A stretch of 52,689 nucleotides of DNA, from positions 1-52,689 of the forward strand of contig QZKR01000092.1 of assembly GCA_003598065.1 (NCBI GenBank), read 5' to 3'. Of the stretch, positions 7,116-14,145 are shown one piece after another. The notes beneath the pieces are model-generated. The model had not been told where the DNA came from and did no database searches. It saw only the letters and a program-made list of their open reading frames with translations. This DNA is from Myxococcales bacterium (lineage in GTDB: Bacteria; Myxococcota_A; SURF-8). Each line of letters starts with the position of its first letter. Positions within the stretch are counted from its first letter, which is position 1. The translations under genes and the position numbers were made by a program.

Positions 7116-7234
7116 GCGACGCAGCGAGGCGCCTCGCGCTCGACATTGCCGATCTGGTTGGCGCGTCGGGCCTTAGTCATTCCGACAAACAACTGGCGCT
7201 GATCGCCGTAATAGCGGGGCTAGGTAATCCATGA
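7112..7234 (+). CDS. Short peptide, 40 aa
   Basis: GTG start in a GTGA overlap and stop in an ATGA overlap with the flanking genes. Helical and moderately hydrophobic (RRLALDIADLVGASGLS). Supported only by operon geometry. Confidence 0.35.
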   Translation: MSDAARRLALDIADLVGASGLSHSDKQLALIAVIAGLGNP

Positions 7235-8148
7235 CCGATCTCATACGAGACGATGACTTGGTGAAGCGGCTGGACATCATGGACAGCGAAGGCGGTCTCG
7301 GTCACGAAAACCATAAGGTGATCCGTGCCGCCGCCCGTCGTCTCGTCGCTCTGGAAGCAGAGAAGGCGAGGTTTAAAGCGCTTTACCTTTCCGCGTTCGA
7401 CGAGCTTGAACGTCGCATAAGAGACGAGAGGGAGGCGTGTGCTGTTGTGGCTGAGCGCTGCCATGGAGACTTCTGGCGCGACACACCCGGTCGCACAGAA
7501 AGCCTAACCCGGCAGGGGATCGCCGCCGCCATCCGTTCCCGCAGAAACGATCCCGTAGCTCAATTGGTAGAGCCACCTGCTCATAACGGGTTGGTTGTCG
7601 GTTCGAGCCCGGCCGGGATTACCAATTCCTCAGATGTTGAGGTGATCGCATCGGAAGCCCGATTCCTCATCGACCGCCTACGCGAACTCGACTGGAGCGA
7701 TCTTGACGTAACCTTCCGCGACTTCTGCGGTCATGTCGAGCCGTCAATCTCTCGGCTCAAAGGCGCTCTCGACCGCCGTAGCACCAGAGAACAGGTGTCT
7801 GACTCATCGACGGCTTGCAGCACGGCTGCTGCGCCTATCTCGCAAGAGCAGGGCGAGATAGCCGCTACGCGGCTGAGTGAAGGAGAATTGGCGGCTCTGG
7901 ACAGGCTGCGGCTGGCAGCCCGCGTCCTGCTGCAAAACTCAGAAGGGTGCGCGCTCGAACATTACGGGCACGACTACGGACTGCTCGGCATGCCGGGGTG
8001 GCTAGCCGACTGTGAGCGCGACATCAAGCAAGCGGAGGCCGTTCTCTCCCACTTGCGCGCGCAGCGCAGTCCGAGCGCCGTAAGCGAGGACGTAAACCCT
8101 AATGTCTCGATAGCGCCTGAGGCGCTGAGTGAAGGAGAGAAGCCATGA
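7231..8148 (+). CDS. Composite ORF interrupted in frame by a tRNA gene
   Basis: The 305-codon frame has three parts. Codons 1-105 look like a normal early protein (helical; AARRLVALEAEKARFKALYL). Codons about 107-131 are the tRNA at 7549-7624 read through (VAQLVE and VVGSSPAGIT are typical of translated tRNA). The rest is again protein-like from a GTG at 7642 (VIASEARFLIDRLRELDW) to SEGEKP. The likely biology is two genes separated by a tRNA that leaves the frame open by chance, or one gene invaded by a tRNA. Functions unknown. Confidence 0.5.
   Translation: MTDLIRDDDLVKRLDIMDSEGGLGHENHKVIRAAARRLVALEAEKARFKALYLSAFDELERRIRDEREACAVVAERCHGDFWRDTPGRTESLTRQGIAAAIRSRRNDPVAQLVEPPAHNGLVVGSSPAGITNSSDVEVIASEARFLIDRLRELDWSDLDVTFRDFCGHVEPSISRLKGALDRRSTREQVSDSSTACSTAAAPISQEQGEIAATRLSEGELAALDRLRLAARVLLQNSEGCALEHYGHDYGLLGMPGWLADCERDIKQAEAVLSHLRAQRSPSAVSEDVNPNVSIAPEALSEGEKP
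7549..7624 (+). tRNA. tRNA with CAT anticodon (Met or lysidine-type Ile2)
   Basis: Full cloverleaf by eye: acceptor stem 7549-7555 with 7614-7620 (one G-U pair), D-stem GCTC/GAGC, anticodon stem ACCTG/CGGGT with loop CTCATAA (anticodon CAT), T-stem GTCGG/CCGGC with TTCGAGC loop, discriminator A and an encoded CCA end. Initiator identity is unlikely because there is no C1-A72 type mismatch. Met and Ile2 cannot be separated by eye. Confidence 0.85.
7872..7886 (+). repeat. 15-bp direct repeat containing Shine-Dalgarno (copy 1)
   Basis: GCTGAGTGAAGGAGA here recurs at 8124-8138, where it is the ribosome-binding region of the next gene. The internal copy, inside the composite ORF, is followed by TTG and may be a fossil or alternative gene start, a sign of small-gene shuffling. 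Confidence 0.6.
8124..8138 (+). repeat. 15-bp direct repeat containing Shine-Dalgarno (copy 2)
   Basis: Second copy of GCTGAGTGAAGGAGA, placed directly before the ATG at 8145. Confidence 0.6.
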
Positions 8149-8957
8149 CCGCCGCCGAGGTTGGCAATGTGGTTTTGCACGAAATCGCTCGCCAATTAGG
8201 CGGGCACGCAAGCCGCAATTTTATCGCGCTGGACGAAGGCGGGATCGAGCTGGACGAACACGCCATTGGCGAAGCCGTCCTCACCCACCTCCGCGCACAG
8301 CGCAAGGCGAGCGACGTGGACGAAGGCTTGGCCGAAGTCGCGTCGCGGATCGAAAACTACTTCCTGCTGGCGTCCTGCGGCAGGCGTGATGGCAAGTCGC
8401 CGCTTGAGCTTGTCTACGATGAACTCGTCACACTCGCAGCCACTGGGGCACCCCCACAGACGTGTGCAGCAGGGAGTGTTCCTGAGCTGCTTCGGGAACT
8501 GATGGATGCCACCAACCGCCTCGCATTCTTCGGTGCCAGCGTCGATGCTTCGGACGGCAACGGGTACAACGTAAAGCCGATCTGGCGAGCGATGCTGCGA
8601 GCGTTTGCACGCGAACGTGGCATTGAACTCGACGGCAAGGAGAAGGCCGCCTCCCCCTCACCCCCGGTGATAGAGAGTGGAAAGGGTGGGCTGACATACC
8701 AGCACTATCGCACGCCCGATGAAGTCGCGCGTCGATGGAAGCACGCTCTTGATCTGCATCGGGAGCACGTTGAGCACCTTTTCGCCGAGTACGACAAGGG
8801 AATCATCAGTCTGGATCAAGTAAAGCACAGGGCGATGATGCTGGTATCTCCTATCAGCGATCAGGACTTGCGGTTGGCAACTGATGAAGCAGTAGGAATT
8901 GCAGAAGAACTACACCGTGAGAGTCAGACTGTAGGGGGTGAGAAAACCGATGTCTAA
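8145..8957 (+). CDS. Hypothetical early protein, 270 aa
   Basis: ATG in a four-base overlap with the previous ORF and a strong AAGGAG upstream. Mosaic look: the first segment ends THLRAQRK, much like the SHLRAQRS end of the preceding ORF, which suggests shared modules. A C-terminal helical region (YRTPDEVARRWKHALDLHRE) follows. No known domain. Overlaps the methyltransferase start. Confidence 0.6.
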   Translation: MTAAEVGNVVLHEIARQLGGHASRNFIALDEGGIELDEHAIGEAVLTHLRAQRKASDVDEGLAEVASRIENYFLLASCGRRDGKSPLELVYDELVTLAATGAPPQTCAAGSVPELLRELMDATNRLAFFGASVDASDGNGYNVKPIWRAMLRAFARERGIELDGKEKAASPSPPVIESGKGGLTYQHYRTPDEVARRWKHALDLHREHVEHLFAEYDKGIISLDQVKHRAMMLVSPISDQDLRLATDEAVGIAEELHRESQTVGGEKTDV

Positions 8958-9924
8958 GCCCTCCCTCATCGAGCAGCGCCAAGGCGTAGAGGCTCTGATC
9001 AACTGCGCAATCTCCGATGAGCAGCCGTCTCCGTATGACGTGGCCGCAGCAAAGCAGGCGCGGATGAGATACGGCAGCGTGTGCAGCGGCATCGAAGCGG
9101 CCTCGGTTGCGTGGGAGCCATTGGGCTGGAGGCCCGCATGGTTCGCCGAGATCGAACCGTTCCCGTCTGCTGTGCTCGCTCATCGCTACCCGACTGTTCC
9201 GAACCTGGGCGACATGACCTTGCTGCCGGAGCGCGTTGCCTCAGGCGAGATCGAGGCGCCCGACGTGCTTGTCGGCGGCACGCCATGCCAGGGCTTCAGC
9301 GTCGCCGGTCTGCGCCTGTCGTTGCGTGACGAGCGTTCCAACCTCGCTTTCAGCTTCGTCAGGATCGCCGATGCAATCGACGCTGTTCGACTTCGTGATG
9401 GACGACCTGCTGCATGGATCACCTGGGAAAACGTCCCCGGCGTGTTCATCCACGACGACAACCCCTTCGGCTGCTTCCTGGGCGCACTGGTCGGCAGCGA
9501 TGCCGCCCTCGTTCCGCCAAAGGGGCGGGGATGGCCTGACGCGGGTGTGGCTCATGGACCCCGCCGCTGCGCCGCATGGCGCTGCCTGGACGCCCAGCAC
9601 TTCCGCTTGGCCCAACGACGGAAGCGGCTCTTCGTCGTCGCTCGCGGATATTTTGGAGGGGCCGGAGAGTGGGACGGACCTGACGCGCTACTTCCTGTCA
9701 TCGAAGGCATGCGCTGGCATCCTGCGCCGCGCCGAGAAGCGTGGGAAGACGTTACCGGTACCCTTAATGCGCGCACTCGCGGCGGTGGCGGGCTTGGAAC
9801 AGACTTCGACTGCGGGGGGGTATCACCGTCGCTCAGAGCCCAGCCGAACCACAGTCACAGAGAGACGGACCCGATCGCCCTCTGTCTCAACGCGAAGGGG
9901 GGGGGTAGGCAGAATGGACGGTGA
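8950..9924 (+). CDS. C5-cytosine DNA methyltransferase, catalytic part (frame 1)
   Basis: 324 aa from the ATG at 8950 (a GTG at 8938 is also in frame). C5-methyltransferase motifs in order: motif I SVCSGIEAASVAW (43-55), motif IV GGTPCQGFSVAG with catalytic Cys113, motif VI WENVPG (159-164), motif VIII QRRKRLFVV (222-230). Motifs IX and X are missing here and occur in the +1 frame after a run of nine G (9897-9905). The frame stops 19 bases past the tract at 9924. An 8-G tract would fuse both parts into one enzyme. Role: methylating phage DNA against host restriction. Confidence 0.85.
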   Translation: MSKPSLIEQRQGVEALINCAISDEQPSPYDVAAAKQARMRYGSVCSGIEAASVAWEPLGWRPAWFAEIEPFPSAVLAHRYPTVPNLGDMTLLPERVASGEIEAPDVLVGGTPCQGFSVAGLRLSLRDERSNLAFSFVRIADAIDAVRLRDGRPAAWITWENVPGVFIHDDNPFGCFLGALVGSDAALVPPKGRGWPDAGVAHGPRRCAAWRCLDAQHFRLAQRRKRLFVVARGYFGGAGEWDGPDALLPVIEGMRWHPAPRREAWEDVTGTLNARTRGGGGLGTDFDCGGVSPSLRAQPNHSHRETDPIALCLNAKGGGRQNGR

Positions 9925-10351
9925 GAGCGAGACGCTGATCGCATTCGACACGACGCAGATCACGTCGAAGGAAAACCGTTGCCAGCCGCGAGCGGGTGCC
10001 CCGTGTCACCCGCTCGCGGCTGGAGCTCATGCGCCGGCGATAGCCTTTCACGCGAGGCAAGACCCCGACAGCGGCGAGGTTACGCATCCCCTGGATACCG
10101 ATGCTGAACGCATCGGTATCCAGCAGGAATGGGCCGTGCGCCGCATCACGCCGACGGAGGCAGAGCGCCTGCAAGGCTTCCCCGATGGATGGACGCTCGT
10201 TCCGATCCGACGCAAGCCGGCGAAGGACGGGCCTCGATACAAGGCCATCGGGAATTCTATGGCGACGACGGTCATGCGCGCCATCGGCGAGGGCATCGAT
10301 GCTGTCGAGCGCCGCAGACAGCAGGAGGCCGCCTTCGGGCGTCAGCAATGA
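9371..10351 (+). CDS. Overlapping frame-2 protein plus methyltransferase C-terminus
   Basis: 326 aa from ATG 9371, with AGGA 8 bases upstream. Up to about 9896 it overlaps the methyltransferase in another frame yet carries a sequence I recognise from phage proteins overlapping such methylases: SSSLADILEG and RYFLSSKACAGILRRAEKRG. After the G9 tract it encodes methyltransferase motif IX (RRITPTEAERLQGFPDGW) and motif X (YKAIGNSMATTVM). This is therefore dual coding followed by the enzyme's missing end. The product could act as a separate subunit, or be joined to frame 1 by frameshifting or tract-length variation. Confidence 0.6.
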   Translation: MQSTLFDFVMDDLLHGSPGKTSPACSSTTTTPSAASWAHWSAAMPPSFRQRGGDGLTRVWLMDPAAAPHGAAWTPSTSAWPNDGSGSSSSLADILEGPESGTDLTRYFLSSKACAGILRRAEKRGKTLPVPLMRALAAVAGLEQTSTAGGYHRRSEPSRTTVTERRTRSPSVSTRRGGVGRMDGESETLIAFDTTQITSKENRCQPRAGAPCHPLAAGAHAPAIAFHARQDPDSGEVTHPLDTDAERIGIQQEWAVRRITPTEAERLQGFPDGWTLVPIRRKPAKDGPRYKAIGNSMATTVMRAIGEGIDAVERRRQQEAAFGRQQ

Positions 10352-10363
10352 AGGGGATGACAC

Positions 10364-10771
10364 GTGAGTGAACATTCCGTCGCTGAGCGACGCGCCCAAC
10401 TCCACGCGCTTCTTAAGCGCATTGAAGCCTGGACGCCGCAAGACTGGCCGTTCGGCGATAGCAATTATGCACTCGAAGATGACGTAATGGCGGCGACGCT
10501 CGTGCACTGCAAGGAGCAAAGCTTCCGTGGCTTCAAGATGTACTGGGTCGGCGAGGGGACGACAAACAGTCTTTCTCTCTCAACGAGATTTGAGGGCGTT
10601 GTTGCGCTCCTGAATGAAAGGCTCCCTGGCGAACCCGTATCCCTGAGGCGCGGCCCCAGCGGGATATGGGAGGCGACGGTGTGCTCCGAAACAGCCGAGC
10701 ACGCCTCGCCCCACTTAGCCCTCCTGGCGGCAATCATGAAGGCGCTGATCGTGGAGGCTGGCCGTGGCTGA
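10364..10771 (+). CDS. Phage ABA-sandwich-like protein
   Basis: 135 aa, GTG start. The C-terminal half (SLRRGPSGIWEATVC then LALLAAIMKALI) resembles the small phage ABA-sandwich domain often encoded near methyltransferases and HNH genes: strand-Trp-strand followed by a terminal helix. Function of that family is unknown. Overlaps the following HNH gene by 8 bases. Confidence 0.5.
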   Translation: MSEHSVAERRAQLHALLKRIEAWTPQDWPFGDSNYALEDDVMAATLVHCKEQSFRGFKMYWVGEGTTNSLSLSTRFEGVVALLNERLPGEPVSLRRGPSGIWEATVCSETAEHASPHLALLAAIMKALIVEAGRG

Positions 10772-11156
10772 CCTCCCCAGCCCCTACTCCGTCACGCCTA
10801 GGAAGCCTTTGACGGACCGACAGCGCTTGGAGCTTTTCTTGTCCGAGAAGGGTCGATGCTGCATCTGCGGCCTCCCCATTCGAGCGGCGAGCGAAGCGTG
10901 GGATGAGCACATCCTGCCTCTCGCCGATAACGGCTCGAACGAAATCGTGAACCGCGGGGTCGCGCACGAAAAATGCGCCCGCTCCAAATCGGCCAAGGAG
11001 GCCAAGGAGCGGGCGCACCTGAGGAGGGCGGCGGAGAAACATTTCGGCGCCAAGCGCCCCAAGAAGATCATGCCAGGCTCGAGACGCCATCACCTGAAGA
11101 AAAAGCTCGACGGCTCTGTCGTGCGACGCTGGGGACCGGAGGAAGACGATGGCTGA
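10764..11156 (+). CDS. HNH endonuclease
   Basis: 130 aa with GTG start. CCICGLPI provides the first zinc knuckle. DEHILPLADNGSNEIVNRGVAH has the metal-binding His and Asn of the HNH core, and HEKCARSKSAKEA closes the finger. The C-terminus is basic (KRPKKIMPGSRRHHLKKK), good for DNA binding. It could act in packaging, recombination or DNA cleavage. It lies far from the terminase genes, so a packaging role is less likely. Confidence 0.8.
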   Translation: MADLPSPYSVTPRKPLTDRQRLELFLSEKGRCCICGLPIRAASEAWDEHILPLADNGSNEIVNRGVAHEKCARSKSAKEAKERAHLRRAAEKHFGAKRPKKIMPGSRRHHLKKKLDGSVVRRWGPEEDDG

Positions 11157-11484
11157 TCTTTTCAAAGTGATGCTTCGCGCCTCCGACCTTTCCCAGCGCA
11201 CAGGGCTATCTGAACGCTTCTTCCAGAAGCTTGCCAAAAGCGGCAAGATAGACTGGGCGCGCCAGCCAGGCGGTGATCATTCTGCGGTGCTGTTCGAGGA
11301 GGATGGCTTCCTTGCTTGGTGGGAGGCCGGTCGCAAGAAGGCTCAGACATGGCAACGATCTACTGGCGCAACGGGTGGGCGTGGGCGCGCGCGCAAGTCA
11401 AGGGCGAGCCAATCCGCGAGCCCCTTGGCACTCGTAATAAAGGAGAGGCTCAAGAGCGTTTCCAGCAGTTCCTCGCGCGCATAG
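11149..11484 (+). CDS. Excisionase-like helix-turn-helix protein
   Basis: 111 aa. The first 65 residues form a winged-helix/AlpA-like unit: ASDLSQRTGLSERFFQKLAKSG then HSAVLFEEDGFLAWWEAGR. Location immediately upstream of, and overlapping, the integrase supports a role as recombination directionality factor. The last 45 residues (Arg/Ser-rich) are read from the same DNA as the integrase N-terminus and may be a disordered tail. Confidence 0.6.
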   Translation: MADLFKVMLRASDLSQRTGLSERFFQKLAKSGKIDWARQPGGDHSAVLFEEDGFLAWWEAGRKKAQTWQRSTGATGGRGRARKSRASQSASPLALVIKERLKSVSSSSSRA

Positions 11485-12518
11485 AGGCCGACAAGAACTC
11501 CAAGTGGGTGAAGCGCGAGACGACATTCGACGCTGCCGCCCGCGTGTTCATGGATGAGCACCTGCCGACGCTTAAGAAATCTTCGCATTCCCGCTATCTG
11601 CAGAGCCTCGGCAAGCTGACACCCCATTTTGAAGCGCTGACGTTGCAGCGGATATCACGAGCAGACCTGACCAAGTACGTCGCCTCCGAGCGGCGGCGGG
11701 GCGTGTCCGATAGCACCATCCGCCGCGACCTAGCGTGCCTATCCAGCCTCTTCACCGTCGCCGCCGATTACGAGCTCTGCGACGCCAACCCGGTGCTGTC
11801 GTTCCTGCACGCAAAGAAGAAGGCAAAGCAGCTCAACGAGGCCGACTTCCGCACCCGCTACCTGAGCCACCTAGAGGAGCTGGCTTTGCTCAGACAGGCT
11901 CGCAGTGAAGCCGACGCGATGAAGCACGGCTCCCCGCGCTGGCATGAGAAGTTCATGATCCTCTGCGCCTTCGCGCTCTACATCGATACGGGTCTGCGCG
12001 CCCAGGAGCTGCTGCTGGCCGAGCGCTCATGGCTCAACTACGACGGGCCGGAGATCATCGTTCCCGGTTCCGTCGCCAAGAACGGCAAGGAGAGGCGCGT
12101 GCCCCTCACCGATCGCGCGCTGGCCATTCTCCAGCAGATCCCCGAGCACAAGCCGAAGACCGGCAAGCCGTCGCCTTACATCCTATGGCGCTGCTCGACC
12201 GGCAAGCGGTTCAAGGACCTCAACAAGACGCTGCAGCGCATCGCCGGAAAGGTCGGCATCAAGGACATCACCATCCACGACCTGCGCCGCACCTGCGGTT
12301 GCCGCCTGTTGCAGGACCGCCGGATGGCCATGGTGCAGGTGTCGCAATGGCTCGGTCATGCGAGCACCGACATCACCGAGAAGCGCTACGCCTTCCTCAA
12401 GGTTGAGAACCTGCAGGAGGCCCTTGGGCGGAAGCTTAATCCTGAGGTCAAGTTGCAGGTGGGATCATTCTTCGACAAGCCCCAGAAGTTGCTGGAACAG
12501 GGAGGCAGCGGTGCATAG
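11349..12518 (+). CDS. int: Tyrosine-recombinase integrase
   Basis: 389 aa from ATG 11349. N-terminal arm-binding region, core-binding domain about 58-160, catalytic domain about 180-360. The catalytic set is visible: Arg217 in DTGLRAQELL, Lys244 in AKNGKERRVP, His310 and Arg313 in IHDLRRTCG, His337 in WLGHASTDI, nucleophile Tyr347 in EKRYAFL. It would recombine the attP at about 12984-13028 with a host CAT-anticodon tRNA gene. The first 136 bases overlap the excisionase-like gene. Confidence 0.95.
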   Translation: MATIYWRNGWAWARAQVKGEPIREPLGTRNKGEAQERFQQFLARIEADKNSKWVKRETTFDAAARVFMDEHLPTLKKSSHSRYLQSLGKLTPHFEALTLQRISRADLTKYVASERRRGVSDSTIRRDLACLSSLFTVAADYELCDANPVLSFLHAKKKAKQLNEADFRTRYLSHLEELALLRQARSEADAMKHGSPRWHEKFMILCAFALYIDTGLRAQELLLAERSWLNYDGPEIIVPGSVAKNGKERRVPLTDRALAILQQIPEHKPKTGKPSPYILWRCSTGKRFKDLNKTLQRIAGKVGIKDITIHDLRRTCGCRLLQDRRMAMVQVSQWLGHASTDITEKRYAFLKVENLQEALGRKLNPEVKLQVGSFFDKPQKLLEQGGSGA

Positions 12519-12963
12519 GAAAGATCGCGAGAGTTTTGAAGAGCGTCTGGAGCGTCGGGCAGCAAATTGGCGCCGCCGGCCAGAGCCAACAGATGATTAC
12601 GTCTACTTCCTTAGATGTGGAGACTTCGTCAAGATTGGCCGGTCCCGCGATCCAAAGAAGCGTCTCGCGAACCTGTCAACAATGGTGCCCTACCAATGCG
12701 AACTCTTACTGGTCATCAGTGGGCCGCCGAGTCTCGAGGGAGCGATGCACCGCTACTTTCACGATTGCCGGGAACGATACGAGTGGTTCGCGCTCAACGA
12801 GAAGATGACAATCTTTATTGCAAAGCAAAAAGAGCGCTGTTTGGCGGCTAGGTTCCTTGTTCCAGGCGCCGACGTGCGCACAAGGGCGGGCACATTGAGG
12901 TCCATGGCCGACAAGCAGAGGTTCAAGAAAACAACGACAAAACAACAAGTTACGATGGAGTGA
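12511..12963 (+). CDS. GIY-YIG-like (T5orf172/MUG113) protein
   Basis: 150 aa from GTG 12511 (GGGAGG upstream), overlapping the integrase stop. DDYVYFLRCGDFVKIGRS is the GIY-YIG-type strand pair, followed by DPKKRLANLS and a conserved tail around LEGAMHRYFHDCRERYEWF. The family is a minimal GIY-YIG nuclease-like fold. The basic C-terminus (KQRFKKTTTKQQ) may bind DNA. It sits between the integrase and attP. A related gene lies at 13910-14134 on the other strand. Confidence 0.7.
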   Translation: MHRKDRESFEERLERRAANWRRRPEPTDDYVYFLRCGDFVKIGRSRDPKKRLANLSTMVPYQCELLLVISGPPSLEGAMHRYFHDCRERYEWFALNEKMTIFIAKQKERCLAARFLVPGADVRTRAGTLRSMADKQRFKKTTTKQQVTME

Positions 12964-12983
12964 AAGATTTGTCGTCTCTAGGT

Positions 12984-13028
12984 CTCATAATCCTTAGGTC
13001 GGCGGTTCGAGTCCGCCTCCCGCTACCA
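12984..13028 (+). other. attP core: 3' half of a CAT-anticodon tRNA
   Basis: From the anticodon loop CTCATAA through the T-arm (GGCGG-TTCGAGT-CCGCC) to the acceptor 3' strand and CCA, this is the 3' half of a tRNA gene. The 5' half is absent. The position just downstream of the integrase fits an attP that restores the host tRNA after insertion. The crossover would lie in or near the anticodon loop. The exact core needs the host sequence. Confidence 0.7.
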
Positions 13029-13152
13029 GATTTTCTCTATATATTCTGGGCTTATGCGTCGGCGCTCGGGTTCCCATGACGCAGTACGTTGGGCGAACGA
13101 ATCGACAAAACCGAACAGGCCGCCGCACAAATGTGGGCACACGCGGTTGCCG

Positions 13153-13560
13153 TTACGTTCCCTCATACCCATCCAGTACGTCGGATATCTCTTGAAGCTC
13201 TTTCTCTTCCTCAGATCCTTCCAGGCATCCAACAAGAGCGTCAGCACGTTTCTTCAGGAGGGAGATCGCAGGCTCTGCCTTGATTCGCTCTGCTTTAGCA
13301 GCTCGAGCGACATCCTCGATGGTGAAGAGCTTCATGGGGTCGCGGGCTATGCCCATCCGGGCCTCCTTATTTGCCCCGGCCGCAATGAGCCGGTCTACGA
13401 TTTCACTTCTCAGCGGGTCGTCGCCAAGCTTGAGGTTGAGAAGGTCGTCAATCTCTGTGATCGAAAGACGCGCGTAGCGTTCGCGCACCCGTTCGTCGCG
13501 ACGTTCGGCAAGCGTCATTTGTGCGTACCCGCGGATTTCGTCTGCCCCGTGTTGGCACAT
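13153..13560 (-). CDS. Hypothetical protein, last gene of the attP-proximal operon
   Basis: 135 aa from ATG 13560 (GGAG six bases upstream; the frame is open to a TTG at 13572). Mostly helical: ERRDERVRERYARLSITEID, then RSEIVDRLIAAGANKEARM. The C-terminus is Glu-rich. No motif recognised. It ends about 125 bases from attP and is transcribed toward it. Confidence 0.6.
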   Translation of the reverse strand: MCQHGADEIRGYAQMTLAERRDERVRERYARLSITEIDDLLNLKLGDDPLRSEIVDRLIAAGANKEARMGIARDPMKLFTIEDVARAAKAERIKAEPAISLLKKRADALVGCLEGSEEEKELQEISDVLDGYEGT

Positions 13561-13576
13561 GGTCGGCTCCAATTCT

Positions 13577-13828
13577 TCACTTAGTTTCTAGTATGATGGT
13601 GACGCCGCGGTGATCGTGCGGGTCGCCGTACTCGTAATTCTGACAACCAAGCTCAAGGCGTCCGCCGTTCCTGATCGCTTCGGCCAAGTCATCGTCAGTC
13701 ACGTCGTGCTCGTAGAGGGCGGCGTGCCAGCTACAGCTTCCGCAATACCCCTCGCCATCCCAACGGCGCTCAAGTTCAGCGCGAGCCTTCGCGATGGTTT
13801 CGGGCGCTATCGGTGTCGGCTCGCTCAT
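13577..13828 (-). CDS. Hypothetical Cys-containing protein, 83 aa
   Basis: ATG 13828 with AGGAG at ideal spacing. CGSC at about 27-30 suggests metal binding or a redox pair. ALYEHDVTDDDLAEAI is helical, and the C-terminus (HDHRGVTIILETK) looks like a strand. Immediately upstream lies an 18-codon frame (13837-13893, MTTKDLWQKYGPRNSEEQ), which may be a gene remnant. Confidence 0.55.
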   Translation of the reverse strand: MSEPTPIAPETIAKARAELERRWDGEGYCGSCSWHAALYEHDVTDDDLAEAIRNGGRLELGCQNYEYGDPHDHRGVTIILETK

Positions 13829-13909
13829 CGTTGCTCCTATTGCTCTTCCGAATTGCGTGGCCCGTACTTCTGCCACAGGTCTTTCGTGGTCATGCCTGCC
13901 GGCAGCTTC

Positions 13910-14134
13910 TCAGCGACGGCCGCCCACGTCTTCAGCTAACGCCAGCATTTCGGCATGCGCGGCTTTTTCCACGGTCGGAGCGGAGCGCCCCAGATCATAC
14001 GCGCGCACCAGCCCGATTGGCCGCAACTCAGCTTTAGTGTTTCGCGACAACACCCGGCGCCGCTGCTCCGCGTCATAGGTGACGCCGATCTTGTGGAAAC
14101 CGTCTACGCGGGACACGACATAGACGGTGTGCAT
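13910..14134 (-). CDS. Short GIY-YIG-like (T5orf172-type) protein
   Basis: 74 aa from ATG 14134 with GAGAGG upstream. TVYVVSRVDGFHKIGVTY is the GIY-YIG-like strand pair, followed by EQRRRVLSRN and VEKAAHAEML. It ends abruptly compared with the family, which normally continues past the conserved His helix, so it may be truncated or frameshifted near 13910-13930. A relative of the 12511 gene, they flank attP on opposite strands. Confidence 0.55.
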   Translation of the reverse strand: MHTVYVVSRVDGFHKIGVTYDAEQRRRVLSRNTKAELRPIGLVRAYDLGRSAPTVEKAAHAEMLALAEDVGGRR

Positions 14135-14145
14135 TGACTGGCCTC

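Noticed and set aside
12984..13028. Complete second tRNA gene
   Set aside because: Only the anticodon loop to CCA end is present; acceptor 5' strand and D-arm are missing, which fits attP rather than a functional tRNA.
13054..13584. 176-codon plus-strand frame opposite the 135-aa cargo gene
   Set aside because: Antisense shadow, Ser/Phe/Leu-rich; the minus-strand gene has a better start and composition.
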